Source of the DNA: Synechococcus sp. PCC 7335
GTDB lineage: Bacteria > Cyanobacteriota > Cyanobacteriia > Phormidesmidales > Phormidesmidaceae
Assembly: GCF_000155595.1 (NCBI RefSeq)
Contig: NZ_DS989904.1
Location: forward strand, 1,503,175 to 1,567,174
Reading direction: 5' to 3'
DNA length: 64,000 bases
The notes under the pieces are model-generated. The model searched no databases, was not told the origin of the DNA, and was given only the letters and a program-made list of their open reading frames with translations. Shown in pieces: positions 43,726 through 52,200 of the stretch. Both the position numbers and the translations under genes were made by a program. Numbering within the stretch: the first letter of the stretch is position 1; each line of letters opens with the position of its first letter.

Positions 43726-44538
43726 ATGGTTCTCGCTATGCGTGCAAAGAAAATCTCTTCAGAAATTCTGAGCGTCCGAATCAATAATACTAGCTACAGT
43801 GAAGCTTGTGATCGCATTCAAACCCTTGTCCAGGCCAAGCAATCTAGCTATATCGTTGCTGCCAATGTGCATGTTGTCATGACTGCTCTTTGGTGTGCTC
43901 AATACCGAAATATTCTTGACCATGCTGCTATTGTCACTCCAGATGGAATGCCTTTGGTGATAGGTATGCGTTGGTTAGGAGCCAAGCGTCAGTCACGCGT
44001 GTATGGCCCAGATCTGATGCTTGCCTGGTGCGATCGCGCTGCCGCTACAAATCTTCCTATCTATCTTTACGGAAGCACACCGCAAACCCTGCAAAAGCTT
44101 TCTGATAGACTCCAAACCAGATTTCCAAAGCTTGAAGTTGTAGGCACTTATTCTCCCCCTTTCAGAACGCTGACTGCGGCAGAGGAAGCGGCCGACGTCG
44201 AGAGGATTAGGCAGTCTGGTGCTGATGTTGTTTTCGTTGGACTAGGTTGTCCAAAACAAGAAGAGTGGATGTACCGTCAGATGGGTAAGCTAGATGCCGT
44301 CATGATTGGTGTGGGCGCTGCTTTTCAATTTCATAGTGGTGAAGTTGCCCAAGCGCCGAGGTGGATGATGAGATCAGGTCTCGAATGGTGCTTTCGACTC
44401 GTGCAAGAACCAAAACGGCTCTGGCGGCGTTACTTGTTCACCAACCTTGCCTTTGTGTTTTTGTTCTCTGGCCAGCTACTGCAGCATCATCTAAGTCGCT
44501 ATTTGGGTCACAGTCGCATCCAAAAACCGCAAAGCTGA
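43726..44538 (+). CDS. WecG/TagA/CpsF family glycosyltransferase (GT26)
   Basis: A 270-residue enzyme that adds ManNAc- or glucuronate-type sugars to a lipid-linked acceptor. The motifs are YIVAANVHVVMTALW, IVTPDGMPLVIGMRWLG, RVYGPDLMLAWCDRA and DVVFVGLGCPKQEEWMYRQMGKLD, followed by VGAAFQFHSGEVAQAPRWM and GLEWCFRLVQEPKRLWRRY, which are diagnostic for PF03808. A C-terminal hydrophobic helix (LFTNLAFVFLFSGQLL) may anchor it. It precedes the long priming transferase by 59 bp, and this pair recurs in cyanobacterial loci. Confidence 0.93.
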   Translation: MVLAMRAKKISSEILSVRINNTSYSEACDRIQTLVQAKQSSYIVAANVHVVMTALWCAQYRNILDHAAIVTPDGMPLVIGMRWLGAKRQSRVYGPDLMLAWCDRAAATNLPIYLYGSTPQTLQKLSDRLQTRFPKLEVVGTYSPPFRTLTAAEEAADVERIRQSGADVVFVGLGCPKQEEWMYRQMGKLDAVMIGVGAAFQFHSGEVAQAPRWMMRSGLEWCFRLVQEPKRLWRRYLFTNLAFVFLFSGQLLQHHLSRYLGHSRIQKPQS

Positions 44539-44597
44539 TCGGTATATCAACCCACGAGATACAGCGTATCTGTGTTGTAGTTCTTGATAGTTAACTT

Positions 44598-46046
44598 ATG
44601 AGTTCGCGCCCGACCACTGTTCAAAAGCTTGGGTTGCAAAGCGATATTCGCGCATCTCGTAAGTATCACCGACATCGAAGCACCAGACAGCCGTGGATAA
44701 AAGGGTTTAGTCTGGTTCTTGCAGATGTCTGCGCGATCGCTATTGCCTGGAAACTAGCCCAATTTCTCAATCAATTCTATTCGCCAATACCCCACGTCTT
44801 CATCTGGTGGACTTGGCTAGGGCTGCCAAGCTTATTTTGGCTGCTAGTTCTAGCTACTATCACCACATTTGCGCACTACCGACTATATAGCCACAGCAAT
44901 GCCGTTCAAGACTACACCAAAGCCGCAAAGCTAATTAGCTATATCTACTTAGGCTCGCTGATTGTCATCTACTTTTACGATCCTCATTTGAATCTGCCCC
45001 GCTCGCTCTTTCTCTCAGCTTGGTTAGGCAGCGTGCTGAGCATCTTTTGCTTCCGGTTCCTGACTAACCTATGGCTGACGAAGCTAGAATCCTGGCACAG
45101 ACCCGCAACCGTTTTTTTGATTGCACCCGCCCATAGGCTAAAAACACTTTCCCAGATAGTAGACAAGCAGCATAACTATCTTGTTGTTGGAGCAGCGATC
45201 GCATCTACTGCCCATTCAGCCACCACTTGGCAATCGATCATGCGGCTACGTCCAGAAGAAGTGTTGGCCGAAGATATTCCTGAGGCAGAGCTTGCCTCTA
45301 GCCTATTCTGGCAGCTACGGAGCATTGGCGTTGTGCTAAGGCTGTTGCCGTCTAGCCGAGAGATGATCTATCGACGCGGTATGCCAGAAATCTTTGCTAG
45401 CTTACCAACCCTTAGAATCGAATCCTCTTTTTTTAGAGGCGCCGACTACCAGCTAAAGCGCGGGCTAGATTTTTTGGTTGCTGTGACTGCAACTATTCTG
45501 CTGTCGCCGCTTTTCCTCGCCATTGCGGTTTCGATCAAAGTCTCTTCAGCAGGTCCTATATTTTTTCGTCAAGAGCGGACTGGACTGCATGGCAAACTCT
45601 TCTATGCCTGGAAGTTTCGCACGATGGTTGTCAATGCGCCCGATCTGCAAGCTAGCTTAGAGCAGCAAAACGAACATACAGACGGCGTTATGTTCAAAAT
45701 CGCTAGCGATCCACGCATTACCTCTATTGGAAAGCTACTTAGACGCACCAGCCTAGATGAGTTACCGCAGTTGTTCAACGTGCTGTTAGGACAGATGAGT
45801 ATCGTCGGTCCGCGCCCGCTACCGATTAGAGACACATTGCTATTCGAGTCATGGCACCATGTTCGCCATCAGGTGCTACCTGGCATCACCGGACTGTGGC
45901 AGGTCTCAGGTCGGGCTAATATCAAAACATTCAACGACGCGATTCGGCTAGATCTTCACTACATCGATAACTGGTCGCTCAACCTAGATCTAGAAATTTT
46001 GTTAGAAACCATCAAAATAGTTTGTTTAGGAAAAGGGGCATATTAA
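44598..46046 (+). CDS. Polyprenyl glycosylphosphotransferase (WbaP/CpsE type)
   Basis: A 482-residue priming enzyme for lipid-linked polysaccharide assembly. The N-terminal half carries about four or five membrane helices and a CoA-binding-like domain. The C-terminal catalytic domain includes YQLKRGLDFLVAVTATILLSPLFL, SSAGPIFFRQERTGLHGKLFYAWKFRTM, RRTSLDELPQLFNVLLGQMSIVGPRPLP and LPGITGLWQVSGRAN. It is the long paralogue of the protein at 34128. The usual acceptor is undecaprenyl phosphate and the sugar is commonly glucose or galactose, neither decided here. Confidence 0.93.
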   Translation: MSSRPTTVQKLGLQSDIRASRKYHRHRSTRQPWIKGFSLVLADVCAIAIAWKLAQFLNQFYSPIPHVFIWWTWLGLPSLFWLLVLATITTFAHYRLYSHSNAVQDYTKAAKLISYIYLGSLIVIYFYDPHLNLPRSLFLSAWLGSVLSIFCFRFLTNLWLTKLESWHRPATVFLIAPAHRLKTLSQIVDKQHNYLVVGAAIASTAHSATTWQSIMRLRPEEVLAEDIPEAELASSLFWQLRSIGVVLRLLPSSREMIYRRGMPEIFASLPTLRIESSFFRGADYQLKRGLDFLVAVTATILLSPLFLAIAVSIKVSSAGPIFFRQERTGLHGKLFYAWKFRTMVVNAPDLQASLEQQNEHTDGVMFKIASDPRITSIGKLLRRTSLDELPQLFNVLLGQMSIVGPRPLPIRDTLLFESWHHVRHQVLPGITGLWQVSGRANIKTFNDAIRLDLHYIDNWSLNLDLEILLETIKIVCLGKGAY

Positions 46047-46074
46047 GCCAGATCAGTTTATCCCAATAGGAGAT

Positions 46075-48612
46075 ATGGAAATTACGAATGGTGCTTTATC
46101 TCTCGCTGCTACGCCAGCACGATCCTGGCTCACTCTACGCAGCCATTGGCTAGGCTACTTCGGCCTGTTTCTTCTGCTCAGCTTTAGCTGGATTCCGAAT
46201 AGCTATTCTGCGATGGTTGGCTGGCCCTGCATTTTGATATGGCAAGTTGCTTTTCTCTTATTGAGTCTATGTACCATAGGGAGTCTTCGAAAGTTTTCGA
46301 CACCTTTTTTCGCCCTTGGATACGGATTGGATTGGATAGTAGCTGCCATGCTAGCTGTCACTCTTTTTTCCGTTGCAAATGCTGATTTTACAGCAGTAGC
46401 GGTTTGGAACTTTCTACTTTTTGGTAATTACATTGTCGCTCTATATCTCTTAGTTCATCTACTTCGAAGCGGACTATCTAGAACCTTTCTATGGTTCTCA
46501 ACTGTAGTATCTGGAACGGTCACCACTGTCGTCGGCCTATGGCTATGGCAGCCCAATCCTGATATGTGGCTCTCAGATAACTTTCACAGCGCTTTGCGTA
46601 ACTCTTCGCCCTTAGGACATCACAATTTTGTCGGTGGCTACAACCTGCTAATTTTCCCAATCTCGCTTAGTCTTTGCGTGACGCAGAAAGGATGGAAAAG
46701 GTGGGTATGTATTCTTTTTAGCGGCGTCATCGGCGTCGGCTTATACGTCAGTGGCTCTAGAGGGGCCATGGTAGGCGCGCTTATGTTGCTTTTACTAGGA
46801 ATGCCCTTTCAACTCTGGCAGCATCGCAGAAAAGTCCAAAAAAGTTATCTGGTTGGCGGTGTTTTGATACTTTTGACAGCCCTAGCACTTGCTTTCAGCA
46901 ATCCGCGTATGAGTGAGCTGTTCGAATTTTCAACTTCACCAGAAGTCGATGAGACAGCATCCGTTGTTGTAGCAGACGGCCCAACTGCCGATCGCCTGTT
47001 TATGCTGCAGGCGGCTAGAAACATCTTCTTAGAACATCCCATCGTAGGTGTTGGTCCAGGCAACTTATCTCGGGTCTATAGCCTGTACCGTCCTATAGAA
47101 GCTGGTGGTGGAATGGCCCTAATTCAACAGCTGCACAATACGCCAGCTCAGATTTTGGCTGAGTTAGGCGCACTTGGCTTTGGGGTTTATATTGGCTGGT
47201 TAGTCTGGCTGATCAGAATGACTGGCAGAATCTATTCAAAAGTAACCGACTCTACAGATCGATACCTACTCTATGGTATCGCTGCTAGCTTTGTAGGATA
47301 TGGCTTTTCTAGTCTGACAGACTATCAGCTAGAGAATATAGGAATTAGCAGCTCGCTGCTCATCCTCACCGCACTGCTGGTCAGACTTGGAGATGCGTAC
47401 ATTCAGAAACCGGATCTAAGCATTGAGTTATCGCGCCGATCACGTCGTATCATCAGCCTATCAGTCTTTGTTTTCATTGGCATCAACGTCCAAGCTTGGG
47501 CAAGATTTGATACGGGTCTATATCTAAGCCTAGCGGCTGCAAACGATGTTAAGAATGGAAATGTCGTTTCAGCCGATGCCAAATGGTCTAGAGCCTCTGA
47601 TGTGGTGGGTTGGGATCCCACCTATGCTGTGCTAGCAGCAGAGCGATTGGTTAAGCTTAGAAAAGGTGCTGCTAACCAAAAAGACAAAGACATACTGACA
47701 GCATCGGCGATTGAGTATTTAGAATCAGCAATCAGATCAGCGCCCAATGACCCCTGGTTTAACCAAAATATAGCGACATTATTGATCCAAAATGGCAGAG
47801 CGGAAGCAGCAGAAAGCTATGCAGAGCGGGCCGTATCACTAATCCCACGTAGCCGCAACTACACTTACTACACGCTAGGTCTGTCTTACCTAGACCAAGG
47901 AAAAACTAACCAAGCTACTTCAGCGTTCTCATTAGAAGCCTTATCTAATCCAAAATTTTTGACCACAAATATATGGATGAGCGAACCGTTCTCAGAGCTG
48001 CTACCCTCTGTTTTGGATCAAACTATCCATAGCTACCGTCGGATTTTAGCCCAGACCAATCCTCTCTCAGACCACTTCAGCTGGTTGAACGAGCAGCTAG
48101 CCCTGCTTAGCTGGTGGTACCAGAGGCTAATAGAAGGAGTCGATGTCACCTCTTTGAGTCCGATAGTTCAGATTCTCATAGAAATAGATAGTAATCCTGA
48201 GATAGCCGCTAACACTATACAAACGTATGTCGACCAAGCGCCTGACGATTCTAGCCTACAGTTGATACAAGCTTGGTTACTACCGGACCAGTACCTGTCA
48301 AACTATCTAAAAGATTTTGAAGGAACCCAACAAGAAAAAGACCAGGTTATTCAAAACATCAACAAACACAGAGATATTCGCTCGTGGATGAATTCTGTCC
48401 AGCGGGTAGTGCCTCCTCAAGAACGTCATATGGTCGGGTTTGCTTATCGAAATCTGTACGCTAACCAAATCAAGCAGTCCCTATATCCAGGTGCTCTTCA
48501 AACCAGCTTTTTTCTAGATCCTTTAGAGCTCTATCAAGAACCACCAAGAACTTTCCCTCAACTAGATAGAGAGATTGATAGATTGAACACAGAAAGACGA
48601 TCACTTTCCTAA
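46075..48612 (+). CDS. O-antigen ligase/polymerase family protein with C-terminal TPRs
   Basis: An 845-residue protein. The first half has about 10-12 membrane helices and the Wzy/WaaL signature region (RNSSPLGHHNFVGGYNLLIFPISLSL, VSGSRGAMVGALMLLLLGMP, HPIVGVGPGNLSRVYSLYRP with the HNTPAQILAELG motif). The second half, from about residue 475, is soluble and TPR-like (AIEYLESAIRSAPNDPWFNQNIATLLIQNGRAEAAESYAERAVSL). Such fusions are common in cyanobacteria and likely polymerise or ligate the exported glycan. It follows the priming transferase by 28 bp. Confidence 0.88.
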   Translation: MEITNGALSLAATPARSWLTLRSHWLGYFGLFLLLSFSWIPNSYSAMVGWPCILIWQVAFLLLSLCTIGSLRKFSTPFFALGYGLDWIVAAMLAVTLFSVANADFTAVAVWNFLLFGNYIVALYLLVHLLRSGLSRTFLWFSTVVSGTVTTVVGLWLWQPNPDMWLSDNFHSALRNSSPLGHHNFVGGYNLLIFPISLSLCVTQKGWKRWVCILFSGVIGVGLYVSGSRGAMVGALMLLLLGMPFQLWQHRRKVQKSYLVGGVLILLTALALAFSNPRMSELFEFSTSPEVDETASVVVADGPTADRLFMLQAARNIFLEHPIVGVGPGNLSRVYSLYRPIEAGGGMALIQQLHNTPAQILAELGALGFGVYIGWLVWLIRMTGRIYSKVTDSTDRYLLYGIAASFVGYGFSSLTDYQLENIGISSSLLILTALLVRLGDAYIQKPDLSIELSRRSRRIISLSVFVFIGINVQAWARFDTGLYLSLAAANDVKNGNVVSADAKWSRASDVVGWDPTYAVLAAERLVKLRKGAANQKDKDILTASAIEYLESAIRSAPNDPWFNQNIATLLIQNGRAEAAESYAERAVSLIPRSRNYTYYTLGLSYLDQGKTNQATSAFSLEALSNPKFLTTNIWMSEPFSELLPSVLDQTIHSYRRILAQTNPLSDHFSWLNEQLALLSWWYQRLIEGVDVTSLSPIVQILIEIDSNPEIAANTIQTYVDQAPDDSSLQLIQAWLLPDQYLSNYLKDFEGTQQEKDQVIQNINKHRDIRSWMNSVQRVVPPQERHMVGFAYRNLYANQIKQSLYPGALQTSFFLDPLELYQEPPRTFPQLDREIDRLNTERRSLS

Positions 48613-48717
48613 AAAGCTTGTCGAAGCAGGCTGTGTTGTCCCATGGGGATTTAGCACGCTCTGCTTTTACAGCGTCATCCACACAAATGAGCTGGCTTAT
48701 GCTCTTTCAAGTGTTGA

Positions 48718-49512
48718 TTAGCGTGACTTATCAGTAGGGAATTCAACTTTGAACTGTCCATTCTCAGTGATAGTTACTTTTCCACCTAGTTTTTCGATCT
48801 GATCGATCGCCTGCTGCCGAGTTGTCTGGTTCAAGGCGCTTGCCAAAAGGCTACTCCATGCTTTCATCTGGGCGATTTCACTTTCTGGGTTCTGCGCAAG
48901 AAATTCAGCAGTCTGTCTAGACGCTTTTTCGATCACATCACTGTCCGCATAGTCAGACTGCGCCGCCCAGTCAGCGGCGGTTTCAAAGGAGTGCTGAGCG
49001 GCTTTGCCATCGCCTAGAAACAATAGCTCATCGATCCCCTTATAGCGCCAGATATAGAAGCCGTCGGCTACCGTAGTCGGCTCTATCTGCTCCAAACCTC
49101 TTTTCATCAGTTCGATTGTCTTCTCAGGTCGGGCCGCGTGGAAGGTTGTACTAGTTGATAGGAAGAGATAGTAGGGGGTATAGAATGGCTCGAACGTGAG
49201 AATGGTATCAAAAAAGTCAGGACTTAGGCTCTTACTATCGTCAGGGTATGTCAAGGTATCACTAAAGTATTGAAGAAAGTTTAGAAAAGTGCCGCCTGCT
49301 AACAAGTTTCTAAATCCAAAAGTAGGAGAATTTCGCAGTACAATTAGGCGCTTTTTCAGACCGACTGCGTTTATCCGAGGGTCGCTTTGAAGCCCGGTAG
49401 ACTTTGACTGTCGAATTTCGCTAGTCTGAAGCATTGCGATCAGCACGCAGCAAAAAGAGGCGGTAAGGATCAATAGACTCTTTAAATGCTTTCTTCTTTT
49501 TTGTAGACGCAT
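48718..49512 (-). CDS. Membrane-anchored hypothetical protein, TPR-like
   Basis: A 264-residue protein with an N-terminal signal anchor (LKSLLILTASFCCVLIAMLQT, residues about 10-30) and a helical, TPR-like remainder (YLFLSTSTTFHAARPEKTIELMKRGLEQIEP, KAAQHSFETAADWAAQSDYADSD). I do not know a named family. A role in polysaccharide export or pilus function is suggested only by position, between the Wzy-like gene (convergent) and the pilin gene (same strand, 200 bp upstream with a terminator between). Confidence 0.6.
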   Translation of the reverse strand: MRLQKRRKHLKSLLILTASFCCVLIAMLQTSEIRQSKSTGLQSDPRINAVGLKKRLIVLRNSPTFGFRNLLAGGTFLNFLQYFSDTLTYPDDSKSLSPDFFDTILTFEPFYTPYYLFLSTSTTFHAARPEKTIELMKRGLEQIEPTTVADGFYIWRYKGIDELLFLGDGKAAQHSFETAADWAAQSDYADSDVIEKASRQTAEFLAQNPESEIAQMKAWSSLLASALNQTTRQQAIDQIEKLGGKVTITENGQFKVEFPTDKSR

Positions 49513-49552
49513 TTTTATGTGCTTATCTGTTTTCTGAAAACCTATTGATGGA

Positions 49553-49590
49553 AGAAAATCGGTGAGAATATGACAAATACTCTCACCGAC
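49553..49590 (-). terminator. Intrinsic terminator after the pilin gene
   Basis: A perfect 9-bp stem (49559-49567 with 49581-49589; arm TCGGTGAGA) is followed on the minus strand by TTTTCTT. It should end the pilin transcript before the hypothetical gene at 49512. Confidence 0.8.
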
Positions 49591-49601
49591 TAATCTACTT
49601 G

Positions 49602-49637
49602 AAACAGATGTTTTTCTGTGAAGAGAAACATCTGTTT
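49602..49637. repeat. Second hairpin downstream of the pilin gene
   Basis: Exact 12-bp arms AAACAGATGTTT (49602-49613) and AAACATCTGTTT (49626-49637) with a 12-base loop, lying between the pilin stop and the terminator at 49553. It could protect the 3' end of an abundant transcript or form a tandem terminator. Confidence 0.65.
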
Positions 49638-49712
49638 AATTAATTGCTGGACGTCGCCGAATTGAAGGGATGAACGAGCTTCGCTGTATCTGAATGCCTA
49701 GCTATCGTCCTA

Positions 49713-50252
49713 TTAGCCGCCGATTTGTGTCATGCCGGTACCGCATACCAGATTTCCAGCACCACTGTAAACTGCGACCGGAGGCGTATCTGTTCCAGCA
49801 GCATCCGCTTCACAGACAATAGATAAGGATGTGAAGTTATCTCCGACCTCCTCTAACCCAACGCCTCCAGCGTACCCTCTAAGGGCTAATTCTCTGGCTT
49901 CCGCTATGTTGGTTACTCTCTGATCAGCTGCTGAAGTTGCTGTAGCTGCGTCAGCACTATATGAGTAATTTTCTGTTTCCTCTGGAATGCCCAATCCTAG
50001 GTCGTCCATTGTACCTGTGAACTCTCCGTTCTCTAGGTAGAAGGTTTGCTGAGCGCGATTCATAGAACCAACATAGGTTTGAGCTTCAGACTGGCGGGCT
50101 CTGTTTCCTTGGTTCAAGAAAGAAGGCAGAGCGATCGCCGACAAGATACCGATAATGATGATTACAACTAAAAGTTCGATGAGAGTGAAACCGCCGTTGG
50201 CCTTTTTGCTTGCAAAGTGCTGAAGCAGTTTTGCTTTTAAGTTAGTTGTCAT
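49713..50252 (-). CDS. Type IV major pilin-like protein
   Basis: The true start is ATG 50252, after GGAG at about 50259-50262, giving 179 residues; the frame continues open upstream but without a start signal. The leader MTTNLKAKLLQHFASKKANGG is cleaved before FTLIELLVVIIIIGILSAIALPSFL, the type IV pilin signature with Glu5. The mature part has a globular domain with a C-terminal pair of cysteines (IVCEADAAG and NLVCGTGM), probably disulfide-bonded. PilA-like proteins form motility pili in cyanobacteria; the hmp cluster nearby is the chemotaxis system that steers such pili. PilA1 identity is likely but not shown. Confidence 0.9.
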   Translation of the reverse strand: MTTNLKAKLLQHFASKKANGGFTLIELLVVIIIIGILSAIALPSFLNQGNRARQSEAQTYVGSMNRAQQTFYLENGEFTGTMDDLGLGIPEETENYSYSADAATATSAADQRVTNIAEARELALRGYAGGVGLEEVGDNFTSLSIVCEADAAGTDTPPVAVYSGAGNLVCGTGMTQIGG

Positions 50253-50645
50253 GATTGTCTCCGTGATGGTTGAAGTAAGTTGCGTATGATTAAAGGGCAA
50301 GCTTGTCCATCTGCATGCATAAGGAATCTCAAAGACGATTGAAACTCTCTGTGCAGTTGGATTTTTAGTCAACCCGTACAATCGGTGACTTGCTTTCCGC
50401 TCCCAACTTAATCTGCCCCTCAAGAAAACTTGAACAGTCAGCTGATATACACAAGCGTGAATACTTCCAACAAAAATTAATCCGTAATTTACCGGTACCT
50501 AAAAGAATTTTTACAAGCGATCCTCCCACAGAGCTACAACAGCACTATCTTTCCCACTCACACATCAAAATAACTTGTTGTAAAAACTTCTCTAGGTTGC
50601 TTGGCTCTGAGAATTCAATCTGAAAGCTCAGTGTTGAATGCCATG
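50253..50645. other. Upstream region of the pilin gene
   Basis: 393 bp between the pilin start and the glcD end (both minus strand). I see only the ribosome site of the pilin gene and no independent gene; the pilin promoter and a long leader should lie here. Confidence 0.45.
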
Positions 50646-52139
50646 CTAAAAGTTCTCCAAATCAGCAAACTGTCCCTTGCTAGCATGCGCTGATTCTCCG
50701 CAGGTCTTCGGTGTTGGAAATATTTTTGTTGGATTTGCTAATCCCTTCGTATTCAGCGCCCCTCTCACCCACTGCATCGTCTCTAGGTCCGTCTCGCTAA
50801 ACATATCTGGCATATAGCAGCGCTTGTCTGCCCCCACGCCGTGTTCACCCGAAATACTCCCTCCCACTCGCACACACAGCTTTAAGATATCGCCACCTAG
50901 CTCTTCTACTTCTTCTAGCTCACCCGGCACACTGTTGTTATACAAAATCAACGGGTGCAAGTTGCCATCACCGGCATGAAACACGTTCGCTACCCGATAG
51001 CCATGCTTTTCCCCTAGCTCTCCAATCTCACGCAACACTTCTGGCAGCTTTGTGCGGGGAATCACCCCATCTTGCACATAATAGTCAGGGCTAAGCTGGC
51101 CCATCGCCGCAAAGGCCGCTTTTCTCCCTTTCCATAGACGGGCTCTTTCATCTGGATCAGTTGCCTGGATAATCTGCCGAGCGCCGTTTTTACGACAAAA
51201 CCGATCTATCTGCTCGGCAGTGGCTGCGACCTCGGCGGGCATGCCGTCTATTTCTATTAGCAGGATGGCGATCGCATCTCTGGGATAGCAGTTCGTCGCC
51301 ACCGTATCTTCTACCGCATTAAGGCTAAAGTTATCCATCATTTCCATCCCCGCTGGGATAATCCCGGCTTGAATGATGTCTGATACTGCCCCTCCTGCCG
51401 CCTCAACGCTGGTAAAGTCGGCTAAAAGCACCTGCACAGACTCAGCCGACTTCAAAATCCGTAGCGTCACCTCAGTCACAATTCCCAGCGTTCCTTCCGA
51501 GCCCACGACCACACCCGTCAGATCAAACCCAGGCATCTCAGAAACCGCTCCACCGGTATCTACAATGTCGCCATTTGGCAATACCAGCTTCAGTCCCAAA
51601 ACGTGGTTTGTAGTCACCCCATACTTCAGACAGTGGACGCCGCCGGAGTTCTCGGCGACATTGCCCCCAATCGAGCAGGCAAGCTGACTAGATGGGTCGG
51701 GCGCATAGTAAAATCCTGCCCCACTGACCGCCTGAGTAATCCAGTTGTTAATTACACCTGGCTGTACAACCACTCTTTGATTGTCGTAGTCAATATCGAG
51801 TATCTGCTGCATGCAGGTCGTCACAATCAGCACGCATTCTTCAATCGGCAGCGCCCCACCTGAAAGCCCGGTCCCTGCCCCTCTGGTCACAAAAGGAATC
51901 TCTTGCTCATGACACAGCCGCACGAGCGCTGCGACTTCTTCAGTTGTCTTTGGCAGCGTCACCACCGCTGGCCGCTGACGGTAGCTAGATAGCCCATCGC
52001 ACTCATACACCAGCAGCTCTTCCTTGCGCCGCATCACCCGATTAGCATCTAGCAGCTTCTCAAAAGCCTGCACCACCGGTCGCCAATCTCGCTTAGCAGA
52101 AGTACTCTTAGCAGAAAAGGCATTTGTAGCGACAACCAT
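50646..52139 (-). CDS. glcD: Glycolate dehydrogenase subunit D-like FAD oxidase
   Basis: An FAD-linked oxidoreductase of 497 residues, of the GlcD/lactate dehydrogenase family. The FAD-binding part (PF01565) has PFVTRGAGTGLSGGALP and SIGGNVAENSGGVHCLKYG, and VVGSEGTLGIVTEVTLRIL closes it. The C-terminal domain (PF02913) includes VANVFHAGDGNLHPLILYN and GGSISGEHGVGADKR. Cyanobacterial glycolate dehydrogenase oxidises photorespiratory glycolate to glyoxylate; GlcE and GlcF are not adjacent. It is followed by the pilin gene and preceded by hmpE on the same strand. Confidence 0.9.
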   Translation of the reverse strand: MVVATNAFSAKSTSAKRDWRPVVQAFEKLLDANRVMRRKEELLVYECDGLSSYRQRPAVVTLPKTTEEVAALVRLCHEQEIPFVTRGAGTGLSGGALPIEECVLIVTTCMQQILDIDYDNQRVVVQPGVINNWITQAVSGAGFYYAPDPSSQLACSIGGNVAENSGGVHCLKYGVTTNHVLGLKLVLPNGDIVDTGGAVSEMPGFDLTGVVVGSEGTLGIVTEVTLRILKSAESVQVLLADFTSVEAAGGAVSDIIQAGIIPAGMEMMDNFSLNAVEDTVATNCYPRDAIAILLIEIDGMPAEVAATAEQIDRFCRKNGARQIIQATDPDERARLWKGRKAAFAAMGQLSPDYYVQDGVIPRTKLPEVLREIGELGEKHGYRVANVFHAGDGNLHPLILYNNSVPGELEEVEELGGDILKLCVRVGGSISGEHGVGADKRCYMPDMFSETDLETMQWVRGALNTKGLANPTKIFPTPKTCGESAHASKGQFADLENF

Positions 52140-52200
52140 AGCGATTCTAAGGGCTGAACCTAAGCGGATGAATATCCCTTTGATCCTAGCGTAGAAGTGT

